From assembly GCA_949987565.1 (NCBI GenBank), contig OX465103.1, positions 9,135,405 through 9,199,404 on the forward strand: DNA of 64,000 nt. The letters run 5' to 3'. Shown here piece after piece: positions 1-9,206 of this stretch. The notes under the pieces are model-generated. The model was given only the letters and a program-made list of their open reading frames with translations. It did no database searches and was not told where the DNA came from. The first letter of the stretch is position 1. Each line of letters opens with the position of its first letter. Source of the DNA: Luidia sarsii. Its lineage: Eukaryota; Echinodermata; Asteroidea; Paxillosida; Luidiidae. A program made the position numbers and the translations under genes.

Positions 1-80
1 GTAGTAGTACCATGGAGGATCGTATTCCTCCATGCTAGTACCATGGAGGAAGGAAACATGCTAGTACCAAGTACTACTAC
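1..80. repeat. Nested palindromes at left edge
   Basis: GTAGTAGTAC at the start is answered by GTACTACTAC near 70-79. Inside it CATGGAGGA and TCCTCCATG form a hairpin with a six-base loop. This looks like the end of a fold-back repeat cut by the window edge. No gene is visible here. Confidence 0.5.
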
Positions 81-905
81 TATAGTAGTGGTACCATAGA
101 GCAAGGTAGTATGTAGAAGTACAGTACTCAGTAGCGATGCTGTGACTTCGAAAACCATTACGAGAGAGGACGGCGAGATTCAGCTTGTGGCTGGGTCTAC
201 ATCAACTTTTAATTTTAATTTAGTTTATTCTGAGATCCAAGGGACTCCTTGCACCATAAATTAAGGCCTTTTATAAACCCACCTTATTGTCCCAAACATG
301 GATTACCTTTTTTGGTTAAATCATAATCCAAATATCGATTTGCTTTTATGCTCCATGACTGAAGGCGAATTTATAAGAAATTAACATCAAATCTCAATGC
401 TATTTCATTTCAATAATTAATTTATTCAAAATTCAAATGTCTTTATTTCCACTACATTGTAAAGGTGAAAACTCAACACAATTACAAACAAAAGAGTCTT
501 GAATACATGAGCTGTAGACCGAGCCCAAACAGAAATGCTCAACGTGCAACTACATTCATCATTCTGTTCTATGGATGGCAAGACTACAAAATACACACAC
601 TAAAGAATATTACAGAATGTGGTGGAATTAACAAGTCGTGTAATCTTTCAGTCATCCCTAATCAGCTCTACATACTTGGTACATGTGTACATGTAATCTT
701 GTCAACAGACATCTCAAATCCATAAAATGCTATAAAGTTCTAAAAGCACATAAAATACCTACATAATTGGAATGTGTACATTGTAATGGGTCTTTCTAGT
801 TGTCTCGGCGTACTGCAAGGGATACATGAAAAAATTGTACGTGTACTTTTAAGTGTGACGACTAGATTGCATGCCAGCACACAATCACGTCACAACAGTT
901 TGGTT

Positions 906-941
<36 letters not shown>

Positions 942-1844
942 GAGTATCCTACTCCAGTAGTGACGGTATCACCAAAACATAATTCATTAATCCAGCCTCT
1001 GTCCACAGACTTCACCCTCCCAAGGGACTGTGATTCTCTTGACGCCTCTACGTCATTTATACGATCAATTCAATAGGCCATTGTCTATTTGTAAACTCGG
1101 GTCGGGGGACACTCAGTCGCCTTGACTAGAAGCAACTCAACTGGACTTGCTCAACTTGAGCCATCTGCAGTCTCACACTTGGTCCTCGAGTCTTGGCAGT
1201 TGGGACATTATTAACTGAATACAATAAGGCTGTCAAATAGTAGATTTCATGGAGCCCCTTGATCACCACAGTTTGATTGGGCACAAAAGAGCCTTGCTTT
1301 ATAGCAATCGGGATGTACATAAGATCTACTTTCATTGGATGAAAGAGAAGTCAAAAATACAGGTCAAAACCAAAAGCCATCTATTTCACTGATATGAGAG
1401 GGGCCTTTTCACTCTGAGCAGTATCTGGGCTCTCCGAAGCCGGGCACCACTATTGTCCCAAGTTTTCAACCAAGACTCTTTTCAGCCTACCATAAAAACC
1501 ATATGTAGCATGAACAAAAGCCACACATACGTCCGTTAGTGCCAAGTTTGACTGGCTTGTACACATAGTGTACACTTACTGATTTATTTTACATGTACTG
1601 TACATGTACATGTATTAATTTTATTGTTCCTGATTGTTCAGCGAGTTTTGAAAATGGGACATTCTTCAGAAACCACTGTGTGACAGTCATGGCCACCAGA
1701 AAGTGGTGCGAACTGCGAATTGGTTAAACAGTTACCAGTATATTGGAATTGGTCTAGGTTATCATATTCATGTAATACAAACATAACACACAACAGTCTC
1801 CTGCACAACAATTTTTTTGTAAGATATACCGGTAACCTGAATCC
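81..1844. other. Intergenic, no gene seen
   Basis: Open frames are short, lack recognisable domains and are interrupted by AT-rich sequence. A piece near 1425-1490 (gccgggcaccactattgtcc) recurs in inverted form near 19175-19200, so it belongs to a dispersed repeat. The only other structure is a CA microsatellite. Confidence 0.5.
908..939. repeat. (CA)n microsatellite
   Basis: About 16 uninterrupted CA dinucleotides. Confidence 0.95.
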
Positions 1845-2260
1845 TGCAAAATCCTGCAGGTACTGGCTACTGTGGACCATTGCCTGAATCCTGCCAAATC
1901 CTGCACTGGGCTTATGGAGTTTTAGTCCACATTCAAAACAAAGACTCTTTTCAGCTTAGAACAATGGGCCCTTTTTGAAATGGATAATCTCTTGACACAA
2001 GCCACAACGTCCGAATTGTTACCAGCATCCTGCATTTTCCTACAGACAAAATCACCTTATAGGGCAATCCTGCACATTCCTAGTGTGTCAACTATCATGT
2101 GCCCTCAATCCTGCAAAATCCTTCTCCAGCACTTTGAAATTAGTAGACTGTATCCTGCATTTTCCTCATTTGCCCTGAATCCTGCACAATCCTGCAATGT
2201 GTCTACTCCTATGTGCCCTGAATCCTGCAGAATCCTGCAAAAGGCAAATAGGATTCTGCA
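1845..2260. repeat. AATCCTGCA nonamer cluster
   Basis: The words AATCCTGCA, AATCCTGCC or TATCCTGCA occur more than ten times, often in pairs such as gaatcctgcaaaatcctgca, separated by unrelated bases. This looks like a decayed minisatellite or an element rich in a short motif. Confidence 0.6.
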
Positions 2261-2434
2261 GGAATCACTCCGGCTTCACTCCGTCAAAATTACATCCTTA
2301 GATATCTTCAAGAGAGAACTGAAATCTCATTTTCTTTGTTAGAATTATCTTTTTGTGCTGAAGTTCTTTGAACGTTAGCGTCTTGATCGGTCTTCCGGAT
2401 AAGTGCGCTCTATAAATCATTATTATTATTATTA
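2235..2434 (+). mobile_element. 3' end of a LINE-like retrotransposon
   Basis: An open frame ends with LDIFKRELKSHFLC and a stop at 2339-2341. This resembles the C-terminal tail of non-LTR reverse transcriptase ORFs. It is followed by a short UTR, the phrase gcgctctataaatcattatt and a terminal ATT microsatellite, which is how several invertebrate and fish LINEs end. No reverse transcriptase core is present, so this is a 5'-truncated relic. The clade cannot be assigned. Confidence 0.5.
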
Positions 2435-2500
2435 CAAATCCTTAGCATTTTGGTCATTTTAAGTCAGTTAGTAGCTGCCACATTTTTTTTGTATATTTTT
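2435..2500 (+). repeat. Tail of dispersed family A element
   Basis: Carries the family A tail (gcattttggtcatttta, then a diverged 'agtcag...tttgtatatt') also found at 17195-17250, 23715-23770 and 27200-27245. On the minus strand it places AATATA and an A-rich run about 125 bases after the stop codon of the death-domain gene, so it may supply that gene's poly(A) signal. Confidence 0.55.
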
Positions 2501-2621
2501 CATGTCAGGATGTATGGATGACAGAAATGTGGGCAAAGCTGGAGCCCGAGCCTACGCCAAGTTTTGGGAAAAGAGCCCAAGAAGAACCCCGTTCCGGCTT
2601 CACCGGGACCCCCTCCTCTCC

Positions 2622-2977
2622 TCAGAGGTACTTGTCCAGGGAGCGCGCCAGTCTCACCAGGCCGCAGGCTTCCAGTCCTTCCCTCAGCCTGGCCTTCGTC
2701 TCGGCCCCTCCTCCGTCCGTTGCTGTCGCCGCTGCTTTCACTGCGGTCGTCGGCAGCGTTGGCGGCGGCATTGGCTGGCCGGGCTGCCCCTTCCACCAGC
2801 GCATCAGGACGGCCGAGGTCTTGTCGCTGGTGGTGCCCTGGCAGTCCTCCAGCGCCCGTATGTCCGCCTCCAGGTCGGGCGACTCGGACATGGGCAGGCG
2901 GCGGGCAAAGGTCTTCCAGTTGGTGGTCCGGGCAATCAGCTTGGCAATCGTCTCCAAGGCTGAGGTCGGCAGAGTGT
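2622..2977 (-). CDS. Death-domain gene, exon 2 (C-terminus)
   Basis: Codes residues 317-434, essentially the whole death domain, and ends with a stop at 2624-2622. The acceptor CAG lies at 2980-2978. The domain is isolated on one exon, as is frequent for death-fold modules. Confidence 0.75.
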
Positions 2978-5900
2978 CTGCAGACAAACAATGAGCGTAT
3001 GGGGGGGGGGATTGAGTACAATATGGAATTCATTAATAAGACAAATCTCATCAATACCTGTAGGGAGGGCCTGACATTTTAATCCTAGCTGGACTTTTCT
3101 CAAAGAAAACTGGGGTAATAATAACATATTTCCTAACTTTTGAGGGCAAACTTTCACTGGTGAGATAAAGCATCCCAAAGCATAGACCCGCAAACAGGGC
3201 CCAGATCACCGGTACCCTGCTGATACTCTTGTGTCATAGGCGACCGGCAACATTTTATCTCATGGAGTCGTTCCAAAGCAAAGGCCTACTGATCATTAAT
3301 TGTGTCCACACACACCAAAAAAGAATTTGAAATGTGATTCAAAATTGCAATCCGAATAATTGTGTTGTTGGGGTTTTTTTTGGCGGGGGGGGGGGGGGGG
3401 GGAACAGCCCTAGTAACTCATGGTTCCGGGCCAGTGTGTGCTGTGTCCGTTATCACGAGACACCTACCACTTATGCCGTCTGTCTGTGAGGGGAGACCGG
3501 CCCACTGCAATGCATGCTGCTTATGGGACGAGCCGTTGGACTGGTTTTGGTACACTGCAAGAGAATTAGTCACACAGAATCAGTATGCATAATATTCAGT
3601 GGCCTCTGAACCTCTGAAGATGTACTAGGCAACTGCCTTGCTGCCACTACCACCACAGGCTGACCCCTTCAGGCCTTCACCCAAATTTGCTTGAACACCA
3701 CATGCCTTGCTATCAAAATACATGTAGGTAGGTGGCCCACCAAAACACCCATATGATTGCCATGCTAACTTGCTAAGCATTCGATAGATGCATGTAGAAT
3801 TACTACATGCTACAGTTTAACACTGTCGCCATCCCCATTACATGGTCAAAGATTGCAAAACGCGGACAATCTATTTCCAAAATGCCATACATCCATGTCC
3901 TCAGATTTTAGACCGCTAAAATTTCACAGAATGTCTGATGCGATTACAAACTTCCGGATGAGCAGGACTCAAATTGAACGACGGCCACGATGGCCAGTGC
4001 CCTCGTTGCCCTCTTTACTGGCCGAGGTGCCCCGCAAAAATCCCCGTCTTCTCTATGGCCACTTTGGCCATGCCCTATTTTTACCTTGGCCGTCGTGCCC
4101 TTTTTTGCATTGGTAAGCATATTTACAGTTGTTTTTAGACTACATGTATTTTATTTGGATTATCGGGGAGCGATGTCCACTCAATAAGACAGAGAAGTCA
4201 AAATAATGCGGGATCGCGTCGACAATTGCCGCGTTATTGTGTAAACCATGCATCAGAAAAAAAATAGTCGACACCCTCAACACAACACAACACAAGTCAA
4301 AAGCAATTTACATCGCATCGTAATGTTCTTTGTAATGCTGTTTACAGGGGGGGGAATGTAATGCTTGGTAGGCCTAATGCTTAGCAAATTTTCACCCTTA
4401 GGCGGTTCTATGAAATTGGCCTTAGCTTAAAAGAAGAACAAAGAAAACCACTTACAGTGGAATGTACAGTTGCTTGGGGAATCAAACAGGTAGTTGCCTG
4501 TACCGCTGACTGCATACTGCCGCGGCATGGACAATATATTCTGACTGTATTGCACATCTGCATGGCCAGGGAGGAAACATGGATGAATAAGACAAACATG
4601 GTTTTAGGAAATCAACACAGGCAAGAGGCTCACCCTCGTTTGGGTGGAGGCTAGCTGGACTGTCGGATATAACTTTTATATCAGATTGCTCAATCGTCTG
4701 GCGATTTCAAAATTTGACTCGAAGCGATGCAAGAGCTGAAAAAGTGAGTGACCTCCCCAAAACATGAGGCCCTTGAATTCTGTACAAAGGTAAAGGGGCC
4801 CGATGTTTCAAACTTGGCGGGACCTTTCTCACAGGTGATCCCTTTTGAGGAAGGTCCTGAATCCTGATTCATTTAGAACATCAAGCCCCCTATAAGGAAT
4901 ATTTTGATTCAGAGAAATGTACCCTCGAGATAAAAAAAACCGTCAGGCCCTCTTAACGAATTTAAGAATTGGCCAAAAAATCTAAACCCAAAAGATTGAA
5001 GAAGGCCTGATATTACCATCCCAGCAGAACATTTTCTCAACCTTCAACTTGTTCAGGAGTCAGGACCATTTTCAATTTCAACCATCTTTTGGCCACTGGG
5101 CCACTCCTAATTTTATTTTTGAATCTTGGGAAAATTCCCTCAAGTCAGGAGACTAACCCGGTGGCACACAAGTCTAGAAAATCAAACATAATGTATTGTT
5201 CAGGATTTCTTTTGGAGACTTAGTATACAAAAAATGCTGCAAACTGCTTTAAGACTGATGACCAGAATGCAAATCTCATAAATTCAAAAGGCCTGACATT
5301 TGAAAAAGGTCAGGCCCTCTAAATTTCTTTTAATACGTTTATTGGTTGCCAACTTGCCACCCAAGCTGGGCTCCATAAAACATCGCTGGGTAGGGCTGGG
5401 GGTGGGCTGGCAAGGGTGTGGGGATCGTCTACATGAGAGGCCTACCAGGTTGGACGGAGGGTAACGCCTGCGTTGTAAACGTCTGCTCCCTGGCCTCTGG
5501 CCCTTGCCCCGACTCCCCGGCCAGCTCCTGGGAAGCCAGACTACCCGCTGTGCCGGCCTGCTGCTGTCCGCCGCACCCCGTCTCCATCGGCCTCTGCACT
5601 GAAGCAGCGGCGGTGCTGGCTGCGGCAGTCTCGCTCACGGGTGCCGCCGTCGGTCGCGGGCCCTGACCAGCCCTCCCTGCTGCTGCTGTCGGCAGGGAGG
5701 TTGCACGGGCCGACCTTTGCAGCTCCATCCCTGGCTTGCTGGGGAAGTTCCTCTCAGGCTCTGGATCTGAGTAGTGCAGATTGGCCTTGGCATTGGCAGC
5801 CTGTGGAGGATACACGGGCTGTCCGCTGGTCAACCCTGCTGGCCTGAGGCCCTGGTCAGTCTCATCCGCACCCCTTAATGGCCCGTTGGCCCGGCTACCG

Positions 5901-6394
5901 TCTCCCCGGAGACAGACCAACCCCCCGGGGTCATTCAGAGTATTTGGGCTGTAGTCCTGTGCACGCGCGGCACTGCTCCCTGTGCGAATGATGCCATCTT
6001 CGGTCGGGTCAGTCTGGCTGCGACTCCCACGAGCCCCTGCAACGAGCTGGCCCGACGACACCAGCGGGGAAATGCTGCCCCCGCAGTCACGGCTCGGACC
6101 CGGCGACTCCTTTACCAGACTGGCCTGTGGCCACACGTTGTCGACACTGCCCATTCCCCGACTGACTGGCAGCGGAGCATCTCTGCTCGGACCCCCGCCA
6201 CTCCGACACACGCCCTCGCCGCGATACGCCGTTGCCAAGCAACGGGTCTTCTCCGTGACGCCCGACTCGTGCTCCTCTCCCGCTGGCCGCTTTCTGGTCT
6301 TCTCTCCTCTGTACCTGGGGGTTGAGGATCCGGCCTCGTCGAGACTGTCCGGTGGGCTGGGTGGGTATCGGGCGCACGAATCAAACTCATCCAT
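2622..6394 (-). CDS. Death-domain protein (two exons, 434 aa)
   Basis: Joining minus-strand exons 6394-5446 and 2977-2622 gives 1305 nt in one frame. The donor is CCTG/GTAGGC and the acceptor TTTGTCTGCAG; the phase-1 junction creates Asp317. The start ATG has G at -3 and +4 and an in-frame TGA 18 nt upstream. Residues 1-316 are low complexity (Gly, Ser, Pro, Arg, Ala, Gln) with no recognised domain. Residues 320-434 fit a death domain: W337 in an NWKTFARRL helix, an LMRWWKG helix near 374-380, and a final helix ending LVRLARSLDKYL. An Ala/Thr/Pro-rich stretch at 382-408 separates the fourth- and fifth-helix regions and is longer than usual. Death domains assemble signalling complexes by homotypic contact (apoptosis, NF-kB/IMD type). 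The partner and orthologue are unknown, so I give no symbol. A single-domain adaptor is the best guess. Confidence 0.7.
2978..5445 (-). other. Intron of death-domain gene
   Basis: 2468 bp. Contains a diverged family A copy at 3061-3150 (gggcctgacattttaatcct), a poly-G run near 3383-3402, further family A fragments at 4795-4865 and 5288-5325, and no other exon that I can recognise. Confidence 0.6.
3061..3150 (+). repeat. Family A copy, diverged
   Basis: Shows the diagnostic order GGGCCTGACAtttt, atcctagctggactt, ttctcaaag, then a short echo of the inverted arm. Confidence 0.55.
5446..6394 (-). CDS. Death-domain gene, exon 1 (N-terminus)
   Basis: Codes residues 1-316, beginning MDEFDSCARYPPSPPDSLDE. 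The exon is GC-rich with Ala/Thr/Pro runs near residues 230-265. The composition predicts a disordered region. The frame continues only 15 codons into the intron before a stop, consistent with a true exon edge at 5446. Confidence 0.65.
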
Positions 6395-6545
6395 TGCCGG
6401 CGGAAAGGATCAGGACGAGATTGACGCACTCACCAAAGCCATACGTCTCGTACTCTCGCATCCCAATCACACGCTGCGAAAAGTCAGCGTTTACGTTAAA
6501 CCACAGCCGATTCTCAACCTTCACTTGTCTTTAGGCAATACCCTT

Positions 6546-6558
6546 TGACCTCGGGTCA
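6546..6558. promoter_or_regulatory. Everted GGTCA half-sites
   Basis: TGACCTCGGGTCA, two nuclear-receptor-type half-sites in everted order with a 3-bp gap, about 150 bp upstream of the death-domain start codon. This is motif evidence only and could be chance. Confidence 0.2.
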
Positions 6559-7839
6559 CAGGACACTTATTTTTTGGCATTGGTCAGATCACAATCATCT
6601 ATCTGATCATCTCCTTGGCGAAAACTGATGTTGAAATCTGAAAAAAAGAAAAAAAAGATGAATGAAATCTGAAATGAAATGATAATTGAAATCCGAAACA
6701 AAAGAAAGATAATTAAATTTGGGTTAAGCCTACCAAGAATTTTAAAAACATGTTTCCTTCCTTAAAAATGGCTCCAACTAAACATTGCAGTGTAATCAAC
6801 AAGTTGGTTGGCTGAGAAAAGTATATTTCGGACGCCAACCAAAAATCGGAGTTATTTTCTGCGGAAAGGCTTAATTTGATCCGGTCATCCGGTGTTGTTT
6901 GTAACCCAGGCTCAGGTACAGCGGAAGAAAAGGGGAGCTTAAATTTAATTAAGCAAGCAAGAGGATGGTGTGTCAACTGGAAAAACGCTGCGCGGATCAC
7001 GATAAACAATTAATTATTTTTATTTGCAACAAGCTCACAACTTCACAAGTGACACGCTCTATCTATGCACTAAACACGCGACAGCAGCCCACAATAACAA
7101 ACCTCAATTGTTCCCGTTTGACCACTTCAAAAGACGCTACCGAGACACCGCGAACAAAGCCCATTGTCTCGACTCTTCGGGGTTTTTTTTATCCTTACCA
7201 TAAACAGCATAAGCTTGGCTTTGAGATGGTCAGACGCTTTTCCCTCGACAGGCCCTGAACGCTTGTGTTGTTTAATAATAATAGACAAAAAGTACAACAC
7301 GATTACAACTATGCCCGCATTGCATTGGAAAGAAATCAATACGAATTCGCGCGTGTACCATGTTCAGCATGCAAAGCTGGCATGGTACCCACGCTAGTTT
7401 ACTTTGGAAGCCAATTGAGCCAGGTAGTCTTTCCTCAAAGCGCTTAGATTCGATAGGTTTAGAAGAAAAATAAACAAACCACGATGCCCTTCATCCTAGA
7501 GCTGAACCAAGCTCCCCAAAGTAGGCCTTAAATTAAAACAGACCAACAAGTTTGTTCCGTTCGTAAGATAGTAGATGCCTGATATTAGTAACGCCACGAT
7601 TTTCAAAAAGCAAAGATACAGGGATAGCTGTGCCACCAAAATAACGACTTGAAGAGACACTAAGTCGATGTCCTAATCGATCGGCTACAACTTAAACTTA
7701 CACACGAGTGAATGAAGAGGGTTGCAGCCACTACCCTAGACTTGTATTTATTCTAAATCGAAGCCGTAGCCAAGTTTCCCGGGGGCCGAGTTTCTGTCGG
7801 GGAGTGCGCCACCTAGTGTTCAAAATAATGACAGGTGAT

Positions 7840-7976
7840 AGACGACCAAGACCCAAGACGTACTAGCTACTACATGACACCTGCGCTAGACTCTCTTAGT
7901 CTTACTCAAGGAAGTTCAAGTTCAGTAAATTCTGGTGGAAAATTGCAGACATATTTATAATTATAGTCGCGGCCAG
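7840..7976 (+). promoter_or_regulatory. Possible non-coding first exon of the Rab gene
   Basis: A strong donor GGCCAG/GTAAGT lies at 7971-7982, upstream of the Rab start codon and in sequence without long frames. It could end a 5'-UTR exon that splices to an acceptor before 9089. The left edge is arbitrary. Unproven. Confidence 0.25.
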
Positions 7977-8096
7977 GTAAGTCTGTGTATGCCCCTTTCA
8001 TTGTTCCTTTATTAAGATAGCGTTAAACCATGGTTAAACTGTTTTGTCTCGGGTTTGGAAAGGTCACCTGACCAGTACCGGAGTACTGCACTGCTA

Positions 8097-8186
8097 GTCC
8101 GAGTAACTTGGACCCGACAAGTCACCCCTTTTTTTATCGAATTTTGAAATTTCGATAAAAAAGGTTGACTTACAAGTTACTCGGAC
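8097..8186. mobile_element. TA-flanked fold-back MITE (mariner-like), copy 1
   Basis: Terminal inverted repeats begin GTCCGAGTAACTTGGACCCG and end with its inverse; the right arm is slightly shortened. The element is flanked by TA on both sides (8095-8096 and 8187-8188), the target duplication of Tc1/mariner elements. The flanks are themselves partly inverted (ccagtacc / ggtactgg). A second copy is at 26580-26751. Confidence 0.7.
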
Positions 8187-8301
8187 TAAGTGCAGTGGTA
8201 CTGGTACGATCTGTCCATTGATTAATCACAATATTAATCACAATCTCATCACACCCATGAATAATTTTGATATCAGTGGTGAGTGGGTTTATCGTTTGTG
8301 A

Positions 8302-8505
8302 CAATTCGGGCGATTCCAAATAATTGGTGGTCCTGCAACAGTGCAAGACTCAAGAGTTTGCAACGCATTGGTCAATCACAATGTGCGGAAGCTGTCGTCA
8401 GTCGACCCTTTCCAGTTGTGTGTTGGGTCGTCAGATTCCGCGCATTGTAATTGGCCAATGCGTTGCAAACTCATGGAGGCGCTCTATTTGGAATCGCCCA
8501 AATTG
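8302..8505. mobile_element. Fold-back element with ~20-bp termini
   Basis: CAATTCGGGCGATTCCAAATA on the left is answered by TATTTGGAATCGCCCAAATTG on the right. An inner pair, GAGTTTGCAACGCATTGG and CCAATGCGTTGCAAACTC, is also inverted. Non-coding, about 204 bp. Confidence 0.7.
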
Positions 8506-8620
8506 TGTGAAGGTTCGATCATCAACAATGAAAATGCCAAAATTGTTAGTTATAAAAACAGAGCAACAGTCACTATTGCTGGGCTATTATATTATTATTA
8601 TTATGCGTTGAGGAGAATGT

Positions 8621-8830
8621 AATTCAATGACGTTTTGCCCTTGCTCGACGTGATAAACACTGAGTGCTCAGTGCTTTGCCCGGTGCCTGATAAAAATATT
8701 TTATTCGGGATCGGGAATCGCGGGTCAGAATCATGGCTGAGCTGCCTGAAATATTTTTATCATGCACCGGGCAAAGCACTGAGCACTCGGTGTTTATCAC
8801 GTCGAGCAAGGGCAAAACCTTGTTGAATTT
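8621..8830. mobile_element. Fold-back element, ~60-bp arms
   Basis: GTTTTGCCCTTGCTCGACGT on the left is matched by its inverse on the right, and the match continues through GATAAACACTGAGTGCTCAG. A short unrelated centre near 8700-8745 separates the arms. Non-autonomous; the family is not identified. Confidence 0.75.
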
Positions 8831-9088
8831 TGTATTATTGTAGATTGTTTTCATTCACGGGAAAACTGTGTAGACAGTCCACAACATTTAGTGTCTATTG
8901 TTTTGGATTGAACATACCCGGCACTCACATCAATGAACACATTTCTGTCACTCCCACTACCATAGCACCGGGCTATGATAAAGAAAGAAAGAAATATGAT
9001 GTGATGCTGCATCGCACCGGAGCAGAATACCCATTGTAAGGTCGCTGGTACCCCGCATGCTGAGCCGGTGACCGTCCTGTCATGTACC

Positions 9089-9206
9089 ATGGACGAGAAG
9101 CTGTTCAAAGTCATCATTGTCGGGGACTCGCTCGTCGGGAAGACGGCCTTTGTGCAGCAGTACGTACACAGCAGGTTTGACGAGAACTATAAGGTGACAG
9201 TCGGAG
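9089..9206 (+). CDS. RAB29: Rab gene exon 1
   Basis: Starts at accATGG, an ideal Kozak context. Codes residues 1-39 with the P-loop GDSLVGKT and switch I. Donor GTAAGC at 9207, phase 1. Confidence 0.88.

Larger units (their letters stand above)
6395..8096. other. Divergent intergenic region, left part
   Basis: Lies between the start codons of the death-domain gene (minus) and the Rab gene (plus). It should contain both promoters. Apart from the sites listed separately I see only AT-rich sequence and no coding region. Confidence 0.5.

Noticed and set aside
2502..3082. Plus-strand frames over the death-domain exon
   Set aside because: Shadows of the minus-strand exon, which has splice sites and a recognisable domain.
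3383..3402. Long poly-G runs here, at 13620 and 18571 as functional signals
   Set aside because: Homopolymers of this kind occur at several sites without context; could be slippage or sequencing effects.
5982..6548. 188-residue plus-strand frame
   Set aside because: Overlaps the minus-strand exon 1; composition reflects that exon's GC-rich antisense, with no domain.
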